Positions 8,601 through 15,449 of a stretch of DNA of 17,195 bases are shown here, piece by piece. The position numbers and the translations under genes were made by a program. Origin of the DNA: Bacilli bacterium (GTDB lineage Bacteria > Bacillota_I > Bacilli_A > RF39 > UBA660); contig CAADYO010000006.1 of assembly GCA_900753325.1 (NCBI GenBank), positions 1 through 17,195 of the forward strand, read 5' to 3'. Positions within the stretch are counted from its first letter, which is position 1. Every line of letters begins with the position of its first letter. A model generated the notes under the pieces. It was not told the DNA's origin. It saw only the letters and a program-made list of their open reading frames with translations, and searched no databases.

Positions 8601-9130
8601 AGTTCATGACTAGTTCTAAAACCATCAAAGAAATTAACAAAAGGTACTCTACCTTTTATAGCTGACAAATGAGCAACTCCTGTTAAATCCATAACTTGCT
8701 GTACTGAAGAAGATGCAAGCATCGCAAAACCTGTAGAACGAGTTGCATATATATCTTGATGATCACCAAATATAGATAAAGCGTGAGTTGCTAAACTTCT
8801 TGCCGCAACATTTATAACACAAGGTAATAATTCACCTGCTATTTTATACATATTAGGAATCATTAATAATAAACCTTGACTAGCTGTATAAGTAGTAGTT
8901 AAACAACCTGCCTCTAAAGATCCATGCACCATACCAGCTGCTCCAGCCTCTGATTCCATCTCAACAACTTTAACAGGTGTACCAAAATAATTAAGTTTAC
9001 CCTCACTACTCCATTTATCAACAACCTCTGCCATAGGTGAAGCTGGCGTAATAGGATAAATTCCTGCTACCTCTGTAAAATTATAAGAAACATAACTACA
9101 TGCCTCATTACCATCCATTATTTTCTTCAT
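5696..9130 (-). CDS. nifJ: Pyruvate:ferredoxin (flavodoxin) oxidoreductase, single-chain
   Basis: This 1144-aa enzyme converts pyruvate and CoA to acetyl-CoA and CO2 and reduces ferredoxin or flavodoxin. All modules of the fused homodimeric type appear in order: the N-terminal thiamine diphosphate (TPP) domain with YPITPAS (from residue 25), the transketolase-like domain, the gamma domain with GFGSDGMVSASK and the EKR-type linker. The 2x4Fe-4S module has cysteines 677/680/683/687 and 734/737/740/744, and the TPP-binding domain has GGDGW (D940). The proximal cluster cysteines C805, C808, C833 and C1048 are all present. The length fits the family. The ATG at 9128-9130 follows AGGAGG with a 9-base gap; an in-frame ATG at 9172 lacks a site. 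It is a single gene with its own promoter and terminator, and indicates fermentative, anaerobic metabolism. Confidence 0.97.
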   Translation of the reverse strand: MKKIMDGNEACSYVSYNFTEVAGIYPITPASPMAEVVDKWSSEGKLNYFGTPVKVVEMESEAGAAGMVHGSLEAGCLTTTYTASQGLLLMIPNMYKIAGELLPCVINVAARSLATHALSIFGDHQDIYATRSTGFAMLASSSVQQVMDLTGVAHLSAIKGRVPFVNFFDGFRTSHELQKVEVIDTDKLKNLIDEKALNEFRERALGSDKPVIKGTAQNEDIYFQATEVRNEYYNKLPDIVSKYMEEINKITGENYQPFNYYGSKTATKVIVAMGSVCETIRETIDYLIEEKNENVGLLEVHLYRPFSSKYFLKALPKSVKKIAVLDRTKEAGSAGEPLYLDVVKTIKEIDAKVSVYGGRYGLSSKNTTPAMIKGLYDFLDTREVHNNFTLGIVDDVTNLSVKYDKTFRIPSNNIEFLIYGFGSDGMVSASKDIMKITGTYTNAYVQGYFQYDSKKSGGVTISNLRFGKKKIRSTYYVEKASLIVCTKDSYLKRLKMLEKIKNKGVFVLNTTKTPDEVLASMSVHDKKILQDRNIKMFIINATKMAEDAGIPGKISAIMESLIFKLGKIIDFDFAIGKIKENLAVKFSNKGGDLVTKNIKAIEASLDGLVPVKIPYVDYVESFSKQKSFFETIDSMEGDSLPVSSFIKMPDGAFEAGTSKFDKRDSSDIAPSYNSNNCISCNLCSLVCPHGVIRPFLLNEKEQIDAPDAVTRNLIPANIKNQELKFTVGVSLPDCTGCSLCSEVCPGKKGVKALVMKAKEALYEDKKDEEYKYLFNEVSEKKNVMPTNTVKGSQFKKPKLEFPGACAGCGETPYLKLLTQLFGEKLVMANATGCSSIYGASTPSMPYSVPWANSLFEDNAEFGFGMRVADQAIKNRIVSLIKNNIKDVKKSEVDIYKAYADNITDDTAKALLEIVDSTKIEGLLKLKRFIAPKSIWLVGGDGWAYDIGYNGIDHVLANKENVNILVLDTEVYSNTGGQSSKSTRTGAVCKFASSGKETAKKDLAKMALTYDHVYVGTISLGANPNQAIKVLKEAEEYNGPSIVIAYAPCIAQGIIKGMKNSINEEKTATEVGYFPLFHYNPINLEFKMDSKADFSKYEEFILGEDRYRSLKKLNKNSKELLNRNKENAMKRYRYYEDLAKVEVDD

Positions 9131-9155
9131 ATGTCTAATCCTCCTACTAAAATAT

Positions 9156-9185
9156 ATTATATAACAAACCAAGAAAAAAAGTCTA
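9156..9185 (-). promoter_or_regulatory. Putative promoter of the PFOR gene
   Basis: TATAAT (9156-9161) lies 18 bp after TAGACT (9180-9185), which matches 4 of 6 bases of the -35 consensus. It overlaps the preceding terminator and leaves a short leader of about 20 bases before the ATG. Confidence 0.55.
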
Positions 9186-9200
9186 CCAAACAGTAAACTT
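9174..9200 (-). terminator. Intrinsic terminator after the polysaccharide deacetylase gene
   Basis: On minus, AAGTTTAC pairs with GTAGACTT (8 bp with one G-U) around a 6-base loop, followed by a run of T. It starts in the stop codon of the deacetylase gene and closes the envelope-gene block. Confidence 0.75.
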
Positions 9201-10456
9201 TATGAAACATATTTTATATAAGAATTTAAACTAGTATCCTTATGAATTGTAATTCTAGGTATCCGATATTTATCAATACCAGGAACAACTTTTCGACCTC
9301 CACCAATAAATGCCATTTCAAACCCAGCCTCTTTTACAACTGAAATTGCATAATCATTGTACTCATAAAATGGAAAGCATAAAGCTTTAGTACCATTAAG
9401 TGTTTCTCTACTCTTACGTAAATCTTCCAATAAGACATTTTTATCTAAACATTTTAAAGGACTACCTTGACCACCTGGGCAACGACCAGGCCAATGTAAA
9501 TCATGTGTATGACTAGCAATTTCTAAATATGGTGATGAAAAACGATCAAGTTCATACCAACTAGATACCAAAAATAATGTAGCGTTAATACCATACTCTT
9601 CTAATATTGGAATAAAGTTCCAAGCCCTAGCACCATCATCAATAGTAATTAAAATTGACTTTTCTGGTAATCTAATTTTTCCATCAATAAACTTTCCAAG
9701 CTCAGTAGTAGTCAAAGTAAAATAATTATTAGATTTTAAATAATTAAACTCTTCTCTAATTTGATCTTCACTGTGACAAATAGACTCATTACACGTATCA
9801 TCACCATGTAAATATATAAAATGATAACAAGTAACAGGAACACTTGCAGCTGCAGTAAGATTAGTATTATTAACCTCACGAGTCGAAGAAACATCTTCAT
9901 TTTTAATAAGATATTCTTCCCCATTAAACTCTATCATATAACCTGAATCATCTATTTCAATAATAGGAGTATCTAAACTATAATATAACTCATAAGCAAC
10001 TTTATCATTTTTATACAAAGAAACCTTATCTTTAGTAATGATATTAGTATTAAAAGGTAAATAGTTTTTATAGCGAACATCCTTTTCTCTTGGCTTATCA
10101 ATCTTTATAACATCTTGATATCTAACATAATAATCCAAATCATTGATTAAAAAGTATTTGGTATTTTTATTAATATCAGTATCAGCCAAAACAAAATCAT
10201 CAGAAGAAACTACTTTTAAAACTTTTTGGTACTTATTTCCCGACTTTCTATATAAAAAACTATTAGGTTTTACCTGAACATATTTACTATAACTGTTCTT
10301 AATTTTTAAAACCAATTCTTTTTCTTTTTTTATACGTGCCTTTTCTTTAAGTTCAATATCTCTAAAGTATAAAACAACACCAAGTAAAATACCAAATATA
10401 AGTAATATAATACACCAAACAATTAATTTTTTTCTTCTTTTATCCTTTTTATTCAT
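9200..10456 (-). CDS. Membrane-anchored polysaccharide deacetylase (NodB domain)
   Basis: This 418-aa protein probably sits outside the membrane and removes N-acetyl groups from a surface glycan or peptidoglycan. A basic N-terminus and one membrane segment (residues 11-31) form a signal anchor. Residues about 55-195 look like two small beta-rich, SH3-like segments. Residues about 205-415 are a NodB domain, with YHFIYLH at the domain entry, catalytic TIDDG (D273, D274) and a metal-binding histidine cluster SHTHDLH (H316, H318, H321). The FPFYEYND segment (361-368) fits the usual late motif, and H405 may be the late catalytic histidine. The ATG at 10454-10456 follows GAGGG. It lies 18 bp after the SGNH gene and probably shares its transcript. 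The exact substrate cannot be told; PgdA-like peptidoglycan deacetylation and exopolysaccharide deacetylation are both possible. Confidence 0.88.
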   Translation of the reverse strand: MNKKDKRRKKLIVWCIILLIFGILLGVVLYFRDIELKEKARIKKEKELVLKIKNSYSKYVQVKPNSFLYRKSGNKYQKVLKVVSSDDFVLADTDINKNTKYFLINDLDYYVRYQDVIKIDKPREKDVRYKNYLPFNTNIITKDKVSLYKNDKVAYELYYSLDTPIIEIDDSGYMIEFNGEEYLIKNEDVSSTREVNNTNLTAAASVPVTCYHFIYLHGDDTCNESICHSEDQIREEFNYLKSNNYFTLTTTELGKFIDGKIRLPEKSILITIDDGARAWNFIPILEEYGINATLFLVSSWYELDRFSSPYLEIASHTHDLHWPGRCPGGQGSPLKCLDKNVLLEDLRKSRETLNGTKALCFPFYEYNDYAISVVKEAGFEMAFIGGGRKVVPGIDKYRIPRITIHKDTSLNSYIKYVS

Positions 10457-10474
10457 ATTTTTCCCTCAGTACTA

Positions 10475-11404
10475 TTATATATTTTGAATTATATAATTAT
10501 AAATTTTATTATAAGTACTATTATCATAATGAAGTCCATCTTGAGCAGTAAAGCCATTTTCAACCAAATATTTATTAGTATCAATATACTTAACAGAAGA
10601 ATTCAATTCACTTTTAATAGTATTATTAAATGAATCAATACTACTATTTAAATCACTTCTACTACCTGAGGTTGGATTAACAGACACAAAGTAAAAATGA
10701 GCAGTAGAATATTTACTTGCTAAATCATTAATATAAGAAGCATATTGAGATGCATTTCTTAAATCATTAACACCCATTAAAATAATAATAGCTGTATTAT
10801 TACCAATTTTACTTTCAATATTAGGAAAACCAACCTGTTTCATCCAAGGAAGTCCCTTACTAACTTCACAACTCCAGGTATCATTATTAGACCCAACTGC
10901 ACCTTGCATTCCAACAGTACGTGAATCTCCTATAAATATTCTACTTGATATTGTAGAATTACTGTTATTTCCAGTAGAAGAATTCCCATTTGAATTATCA
11001 TCATCTTTTCCAGTAGAAGATTCATAATCATAATCAGACAAATGAGTTTTATTTTTCTCCCTAATATCTTCTTTATATGTTGATTTTTGACCAGTAGTAG
11101 AGGCCTTATCAGCATAATTCCAACAAGCACTAATTTCAAAACTATTATCAAACAACTTCATAAAAACATTTATCAATATTGGCATAAAAAACAACATAAA
11201 GAAAGCTATTATCCAATTTCTAATGGCTGTTTTTAACTTTTTATTATCTGGACTAGACATCAATTTTATAAACACTATAGTTAGGCCTACGATAGCCATA
11301 ATAGGACCTATAAGCTGTATCAAGCTCAAAACTTTTTTTACCATAGAAAGTATATTCGCAAGGCCCGGATCACTACATTTACTAGTTAAATCCAAAATAA
11401 ACAT
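10475..11404 (-). CDS. Two-helix TrbC/VirB2-like membrane module fused to an SGNH/GDSL hydrolase
   Basis: This 309-aa protein has two membrane segments (about residues 24-49 and 60-85) separated by the short charged hairpin SSPDNKKLK. That layout and sequence style recall TrbC/VirB2 pilin-like proteins. A Ser/Asn/Gly/Thr-rich linker (about 100-152) leads to an SGNH hydrolase domain. Its nucleophile block is FIGDSRT (S161), the oxyanion Asn block is GVNDL (N213) and the catalytic pair is DGLHYD (D289, H292), so the esterase site looks intact. The family removes or transfers acyl groups, often O-acetyl groups on glycans; the substrate here is unknown. The ATG at 11402-11404 has only a weak ribosome binding site (GGATGTGAT). 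The neighbours, a phosphodiester glycosidase and a deacetylase, suggest surface-glycan modification. The TrbC/VirB2 relationship is inference; a generic two-helix anchor is the alternative. Confidence 0.8.
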   Translation of the reverse strand: MFILDLTSKCSDPGLANILSMVKKVLSLIQLIGPIMAIVGLTIVFIKLMSSPDNKKLKTAIRNWIIAFFMLFFMPILINVFMKLFDNSFEISACWNYADKASTTGQKSTYKEDIREKNKTHLSDYDYESSTGKDDDNSNGNSSTGNNSNSTISSRIFIGDSRTVGMQGAVGSNNDTWSCEVSKGLPWMKQVGFPNIESKIGNNTAIIILMGVNDLRNASQYASYINDLASKYSTAHFYFVSVNPTSGSRSDLNSSIDSFNNTIKSELNSSVKYIDTNKYLVENGFTAQDGLHYDNSTYNKIYNYIIQNI

Positions 11405-11436
11405 TCAAATCACATCCAATATTTAAATAATAATAT

Positions 11437-11465
11437 ATTATAACAAAGAATAAACTACTTAACAA
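11437..11465 (-). promoter_or_regulatory. Putative internal promoter for the SGNH and deacetylase genes
   Basis: TATAAT (11437-11442) with an extended TGT, 17 bp after TTGTTA (11460-11465). The -35 lies inside the end of the glycosidase gene. Confidence 0.55.
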
Positions 11466-12483
11466 TCCAAAAAGTAGGCATATCTCTTAAGCCATAATCT
11501 CCACCAGCAACAGGTGTATTAATAATTTTATTTTTAATGACAAGTTCAGTTGATGAACCACCATCCAAATTAGCCGCATTATAAGCCCCATACTTTTCCA
11601 TAATTTCTGTTAAATCAACCATGTCTGCTCCAATACTTGAAGGTATTCTACCATTAATAACAAGCATCAAAACAATACCATCTTTTCTCTGTCCAATAGC
11701 AGTTCTAGGTGCAATACCCCAACCACCATTTCCTTTAATAAATGAACTCTTTCCATTGACTATTAAGTAAGGTCCAAACTCAACTGCATCACGACAACCC
11801 TTTGCTAAAGCTTCTTCTTTACTCATTCTACCTAACACAAGTTTATTTTCTTTAGTAAAACAAATAAATCCTCCACCCATTCTAGCATCTTCATAATCAC
11901 TAATTACTTTTCCATTAGATATAACCGTACCATGAGGAAGTGCTCCATTAGAATTCCAATCAGGATCATAAAAACCTCCTGCATTCATAGCAATAATAGC
12001 ATTTTCTCTTTTAGCAACAGTTAAAATAGATTCCCCTCTTTTACCTAAATACTTAGTAGTAGCAATAGAAATTCTAGAAGGATCATACACCGCTACTAAA
12101 AAGCCTTGATAAGAAGAACCAGATATATTAATTACTTTATACAAATCATTATCTTTATCCTTTGTTAAAATTTCTTTTTCATACTCATTTTTATATATAG
12201 TTTTAGACGTATATTTTTTTAACTTTATAAAGTTTGGATCAGACTCTTCTGAAATTTCAACAATTCTGTTATTAGCAAGTACTTTTTGAATTGTCTCATC
12301 ACTATAAAACCAAGTAGCCAAATATTGATGATTCATAGTTGTCATAGCACTAGTAATCCAAAAGTTTCTAAATCCATCCCAAGGTCCATAGAATAAAAAG
12401 AGAAAAGCACTAATTCCAAGTAAAAAGAAACTGCCAACAAATATCATTATTTTTTTCTTTAAAGACCATTTTCTCAACTTCAT
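11455..12483 (-). CDS. Membrane-anchored phosphodiester glycosidase (NAGPA family)
   Basis: This 342-aa protein has an N-terminal anchor (residues about 11-33) and an extracellular catalytic domain of the phosphodiester glycosidase family (human uncovering enzyme NAGPA, bacterial EpsL/YetA-like proteins). Visible family signatures are NAGGFYD (167-173), HGTVISNGKVI (184-194), the glycine-rich GNGGWGIAPRTAIGQ (251-265) and NLDGGSST (305-312), the most diagnostic. The family cleaves sugar-1-phosphodiester bonds, for example in teichoic-acid-like or phosphoglycan chains. The start at 12481-12483 is preferred because it begins 7 bp after the preceding stop and follows AAGGA; in-frame ATGs upstream (12507, 12552) would overlap that gene and lack a ribosome binding site. 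It is probably co-transcribed with the gene before it. Confidence 0.88.
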   Translation of the reverse strand: MKLRKWSLKKKIMIFVGSFFLLGISAFLFLFYGPWDGFRNFWITSAMTTMNHQYLATWFYSDETIQKVLANNRIVEISEESDPNFIKLKKYTSKTIYKNEYEKEILTKDKDNDLYKVINISGSSYQGFLVAVYDPSRISIATTKYLGKRGESILTVAKRENAIIAMNAGGFYDPDWNSNGALPHGTVISNGKVISDYEDARMGGGFICFTKENKLVLGRMSKEEALAKGCRDAVEFGPYLIVNGKSSFIKGNGGWGIAPRTAIGQRKDGIVLMLVINGRIPSSIGADMVDLTEIMEKYGAYNAANLDGGSSTELVIKNKIINTPVAGGDYGLRDMPTFWIVK

Positions 12484-12490
12484 AATTACA

Positions 12491-13054
12491 CTATTCCTTA
12501 CCTTCATACTTTTTATCATTATTATAATCAATATATTTTTTATTAGTCTCATAATGATTTAAACTATTATTTAACTTTAACTTTTCTTGATAATCATTAT
12601 AATTATCAATACTTTCATTATAAAATTTAACATCAGAAACAAATGCATTAACCATCTGTTCATATACACTAGCATAGCTAGAACATTTTGTATTAGTAGA
12701 TGTATCAGTAAAATAAATATTTCCGCACAAATTCTTTAACTGTTTTGTTGTAACAGCAATATCATCAACAATTTTTTCATAAGTCTTTAAAGACTCCTGT
12801 ACACCAGCATCAATTTGTCCAATATTTTCATAATATAGCTGATCAAATACAGATAAATATAAATCATTTCTTATATCATTAAAATTATCTACTTGTTCAC
12901 TAAAACCTCTATAAACCTCAGCAACATCAACAGTTCTTTTCTTTGTAGCTTCCTGATCTTCTTTTAAATTAACAAAAAAAGATGAAAAGGAACCTGTCAA
13001 AATCATTAAAGTCCCAGAAATCATAAGTATTATAACCAATTTTTTATTTTTCAT
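12491..13054 (-). CDS. Hypothetical membrane-anchored extracytoplasmic protein
   Basis: I do not recognise a family for this 187-aa protein. Residues 4-27 form a hydrophobic segment (VIILMISGTLMILTG) that would act as an uncleaved anchor. The rest is polar, rich in Asn, Asp, Lys and Tyr, and looks mainly helical, possibly coiled coil. Two cysteines about 15 residues apart (LCGN... and KCSS...) could form a disulfide outside the cell. It begins at an ATG behind AGGTGAT and ends 7 bp before the glycosidase gene, so a structural or partner role for that enzyme is plausible but unproven. A promoter seems to precede it, which makes it the first gene of the envelope-modification group. Confidence 0.8.
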   Translation of the reverse strand: MKNKKLVIILMISGTLMILTGSFSSFFVNLKEDQEATKKRTVDVAEVYRGFSEQVDNFNDIRNDLYLSVFDQLYYENIGQIDAGVQESLKTYEKIVDDIAVTTKQLKNLCGNIYFTDTSTNTKCSSYASVYEQMVNAFVSDVKFYNESIDNYNDYQEKLKLNNSLNHYETNKKYIDYNNDKKYEGKE

Positions 13055-13075
13055 ACTAAAATCACCTACTATAAA

Positions 13076-13104
13076 AATATAACAAATTTTAGCCGGTTTG
13101 TATA
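13076..13104 (-). promoter_or_regulatory. Putative promoter for the envelope-protein group
   Basis: TATATT (13076-13081) with an extended TGT, 17 bp after TATACA (13099-13104), in the 64-bp gap behind the GT2 gene. No terminator is seen in this gap, so read-through from the glycosyltransferase operon is also likely. Confidence 0.45.
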
Positions 13105-13118
13105 TGAATTCCTATAAT

Positions 13119-14075
13119 TTAATCTTTATTTTTTGTACTTTTTTCTGTCTCCTTTACAATATATATTGGTCTATTTTTTACTTCTAAATATATCTTAGAT
13201 AAATAAAGACCAAAAACACCTAAAAAGAATAATTGTACACCAGATGCAAATATAACTATACAAGCAAGACTTGGCCAACCAGATACTGGATCTCCAAATG
13301 CAAGTGTTTTAATTATAATTACAAGAATAGTAATAAAAGCTATTAAACAAAAGATAATACCAACTATAGCTGATAAGATTAATGGTGTTGTTGAAAAAGA
13401 TACAATTCCCTCTAATGCATACTTAAATAGTTTCCAAAAATTAAATTTAGAAGTACCAGCAACTCTCTTACCAGTTTTAAACTCTAGCCAGAAAGTATTA
13501 AAACCAACAAAACTAAAAATGCCTTTTGTATATCTATTATATTCTTTCATTTTAAGTACTGCATCAACCATATTTCTACGCATTAATCTAAAATCCCTAA
13601 CACCTGGAACCTGTCTATTATTAGATATTTTGGCAATTATTTTATACCAAATATTAGTGCAAAATCTTCTAAATGCTGAATAATCTTCATGATTAACAGT
13701 ATATAAACCAACACAGTCATACTCTTCATTCTTACTTAGAATATCATACATTTCTATAAGTTTACTAGGTGGATCTTGCATATCAGCATCCATTACTGCA
13801 ACATAATCACCAACTACATTTTCAAGTCCGGCCCATACTCCAGCCTCTTTTCCAAAGTTCCTAGAAAAAGATATATATCTAACTCTTTCATCATCATGAG
13901 CCATAGTACGTAAAATATCAAGAGTTTTATCGTGACTACCATCATTAATAAACAAAAACTCAAAATCAACCTTTTTCATTTCCCTAGATATTCTATCAAG
14001 TTCTTTATAAAATATTGGTAAAGACTCCTCTTCGTTATAGCAAGGAACTATAATTGAAATTTTTTCTTTTTTCAT
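13119..14075 (-). CDS. GtrB/DPM1-like polyprenyl-phosphate glycosyltransferase (GT2)
   Basis: This 318-aa protein has a GT-A fold domain (about 1-225) with IIVPCYNEEESL (8-19), FINDGS (N44-D45), the nucleotide-sugar motif DAD (D96-D98) followed by MQDPP, and the conserved SRNFGKE (71-77). Two C-terminal membrane helices (about 235-262 and 272-300) precede YLEVKNRPIYIV, the usual tail of bactoprenol glycosyltransferases. The family moves a sugar from UDP- or GDP-sugar to polyprenyl phosphate on the inner face of the membrane. The ATG at 14073-14075 follows GAGGT. It begins 14 bp after the gene carrying a GtrA domain, the partner that usually works with GtrB as flippase, so the pair probably supplies lipid-linked sugar outside the cell. 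The sugar cannot be read from the sequence. Confidence 0.92.
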   Translation of the reverse strand: MKKEKISIIVPCYNEEESLPIFYKELDRISREMKKVDFEFLFINDGSHDKTLDILRTMAHDDERVRYISFSRNFGKEAGVWAGLENVVGDYVAVMDADMQDPPSKLIEMYDILSKNEEYDCVGLYTVNHEDYSAFRRFCTNIWYKIIAKISNNRQVPGVRDFRLMRRNMVDAVLKMKEYNRYTKGIFSFVGFNTFWLEFKTGKRVAGTSKFNFWKLFKYALEGIVSFSTTPLILSAIVGIIFCLIAFITILVIIIKTLAFGDPVSGWPSLACIVIFASGVQLFFLGVFGLYLSKIYLEVKNRPIYIVKETEKSTKNKD

Positions 14076-14089
14076 AATTTTCTACCTCA

Positions 14090-14971
14090 TTACTTCTTTT
14101 TAAATATAAATAATTTACTAAATACATAATTAGCAACAATTACAATAACATTAACAATTATTTTAGAAATCATTTTAGAAAGTTTAATAAAACTTAAACA
14201 TACATACATGCCACCCATATCTATACCAAGTGAAAGCAATCTAAAGAAGAAAAATGAAAATATTTCTTTAAAAAATATCTTAGCACTAAAACTCTTAGAT
14301 TCAAACACAAACAATTTATTAGTGATAAATGCAAAAAGTACAGATATAACCCACGCTAAAAGATTAGCAAAATATACATTTAAACCTGCTTTATCTAATA
14401 AATGAAAACTAACAATATTAATAACTGTAGTTAAAACTCCAAAAAAACCATACCATAAAATCTCTTTAACTTTATTATACCAAGAAATATGATTATCTTC
14501 ATCAATATAATCTGAAATAAGTTCTACCATCCTAGGTGTATTACTAACAAATTTTTTAGGTTTGAAAGTTTTACTTTTTTCAATAAGCTTACCTAATTTA
14601 TTAAAATCTCTAAGTTCTAAAATATAACCTTCTTTAGCAAATTCCTTAACTATTTGCAATTGATGATCATTAGTATGTTCTCCATATTTTTTTAGTCTAG
14701 GAGCTGCAATAACAACCTTCCCAGCTTTTATAGCTGAAAGAATAGAACCAGCCCCACCATGTGTAATAATTAAATCCGCTTTGGAAATTAATTTATCCAA
14801 TTCATCGCCAGCTACCAAATCAAATATCTCCATATTATCAGATTTATATTTAGTATAACCAGCTTGAACAATGACTTTTTCTTTTATATTACCAGTTTCA
14901 ATTTCTTTATCAATTTGTTTTAACAATCTCTCAAAACTCTTATCCTGAGTACCAAGCATAACTAAAATCAT
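14090..14971 (-). CDS. Alg13/EpsF-like glycosyltransferase subunit fused to a GtrA-like membrane domain
   Basis: This 293-aa fusion has an N-terminal part (residues 1 to about 155) that is a GT28 C-terminal-type domain like Alg13, PssE and EpsF. It shows the start ILVMLGTQ, HGGAGS (71-76) for UDP-sugar binding and PRLKKYGEHTNDHQ (91-104). Residues about 170-293 match GtrA: four hydrophobic helices, with YGFFGVLTTVIN at the first, ITNKLFVF after the second and NYVFSKLFIF at the end. GtrA proteins are thought to flip polyprenyl-linked sugars. The ATG at 14969-14971 shares its A with the stop of the Alg14-like gene (TAATG), so translation is coupled; a TTG four codons upstream is directly adjacent to the ribosome binding site and less likely. 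Alg13-like subunits need the Alg14-like membrane partner, encoded immediately upstream. The fusion would place sugar transfer and flipping in one chain. Confidence 0.88.
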   Translation of the reverse strand: MILVMLGTQDKSFERLLKQIDKEIETGNIKEKVIVQAGYTKYKSDNMEIFDLVAGDELDKLISKADLIITHGGAGSILSAIKAGKVVIAAPRLKKYGEHTNDHQLQIVKEFAKEGYILELRDFNKLGKLIEKSKTFKPKKFVSNTPRMVELISDYIDEDNHISWYNKVKEILWYGFFGVLTTVINIVSFHLLDKAGLNVYFANLLAWVISVLFAFITNKLFVFESKSFSAKIFFKEIFSFFFFRLLSLGIDMGGMYVCLSFIKLSKMISKIIVNVIVIVANYVFSKLFIFKKK

Positions 14972-15444
14972 TAAAAAATCCAACCTCCTACTGTAGCATC
15001 AGGATAAAGTTTTTTCATTTCTTTCCACTGAACAATAAACTTATCCGCTATAGGGTATAACAATTTGCCAGTTACTGTTTTTGTACTTATATTAGCAAAA
15101 CTCTCAATATAGATTATTCTACTACCAAATATTTTTCCAATACAGCACATAGGCCCAGCTGTATGTGCTCCTGTTGTAATTATATAATCAGGGTGAACTT
15201 TAAAATAAATAAATAAACTTTTAAAACAATTATAAAGTAATTTAAAAGGATAAGTTAACATATGATCCTTAGTACCAAAAACTAAAAAGCTCACTCTATC
15301 TTTATATTTATTTTTTAAAGATAAATTAGATTTAGTTTTTTCCGTAACAATATAATAATCATACTTCTTAAATAAGGATTTCAACTGCATCATTTCATTT
15401 AAATGACCACCTGTAGATGATATAAACATTACATTTTTTTTCAT
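14971..15444 (-). CDS. Alg14/EpsE-like membrane-anchoring glycosyltransferase subunit
   Basis: This 157-aa protein corresponds to Alg14, PssD or EpsE, the subunit that holds the acceptor site and anchors the Alg13-like catalytic partner to the membrane. Visible signs are the N-terminal beta strand with FISSTGGHLNEM (8-19), the TTGAHTAGPMCCIGK segment in the middle and IYIESFANISTKTVTGKLLYPIADKFIVQW later, all typical of Alg14-like proteins. The length is normal for the bacterial subunit. The start used is the ATG at 15442-15444, 5 bp after the preceding stop and behind AGAAGTGAT; a GTG at 15453 is less likely. The next gene overlaps it by one base and encodes the matching Alg13-like part, so the two probably form one UDP-sugar transferase. 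Confidence 0.9.
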   Translation of the reverse strand: MKKNVMFISSTGGHLNEMMQLKSLFKKYDYYIVTEKTKSNLSLKNKYKDRVSFLVFGTKDHMLTYPFKLLYNCFKSLFIYFKVHPDYIITTGAHTAGPMCCIGKIFGSRIIYIESFANISTKTVTGKLLYPIADKFIVQWKEMKKLYPDATVGGWIF

Positions 15445-15449
15445 AAGTA

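Noticed and set aside
9736..9924. Small minus-strand frame inside the deacetylase gene
   Set aside because: It is out of frame with an evident NodB protein and has only low-complexity hydrophobic sequence. Similar short frames inside the SGNH, glycosyltransferase and GtrA-fusion genes were rejected for the same reason.
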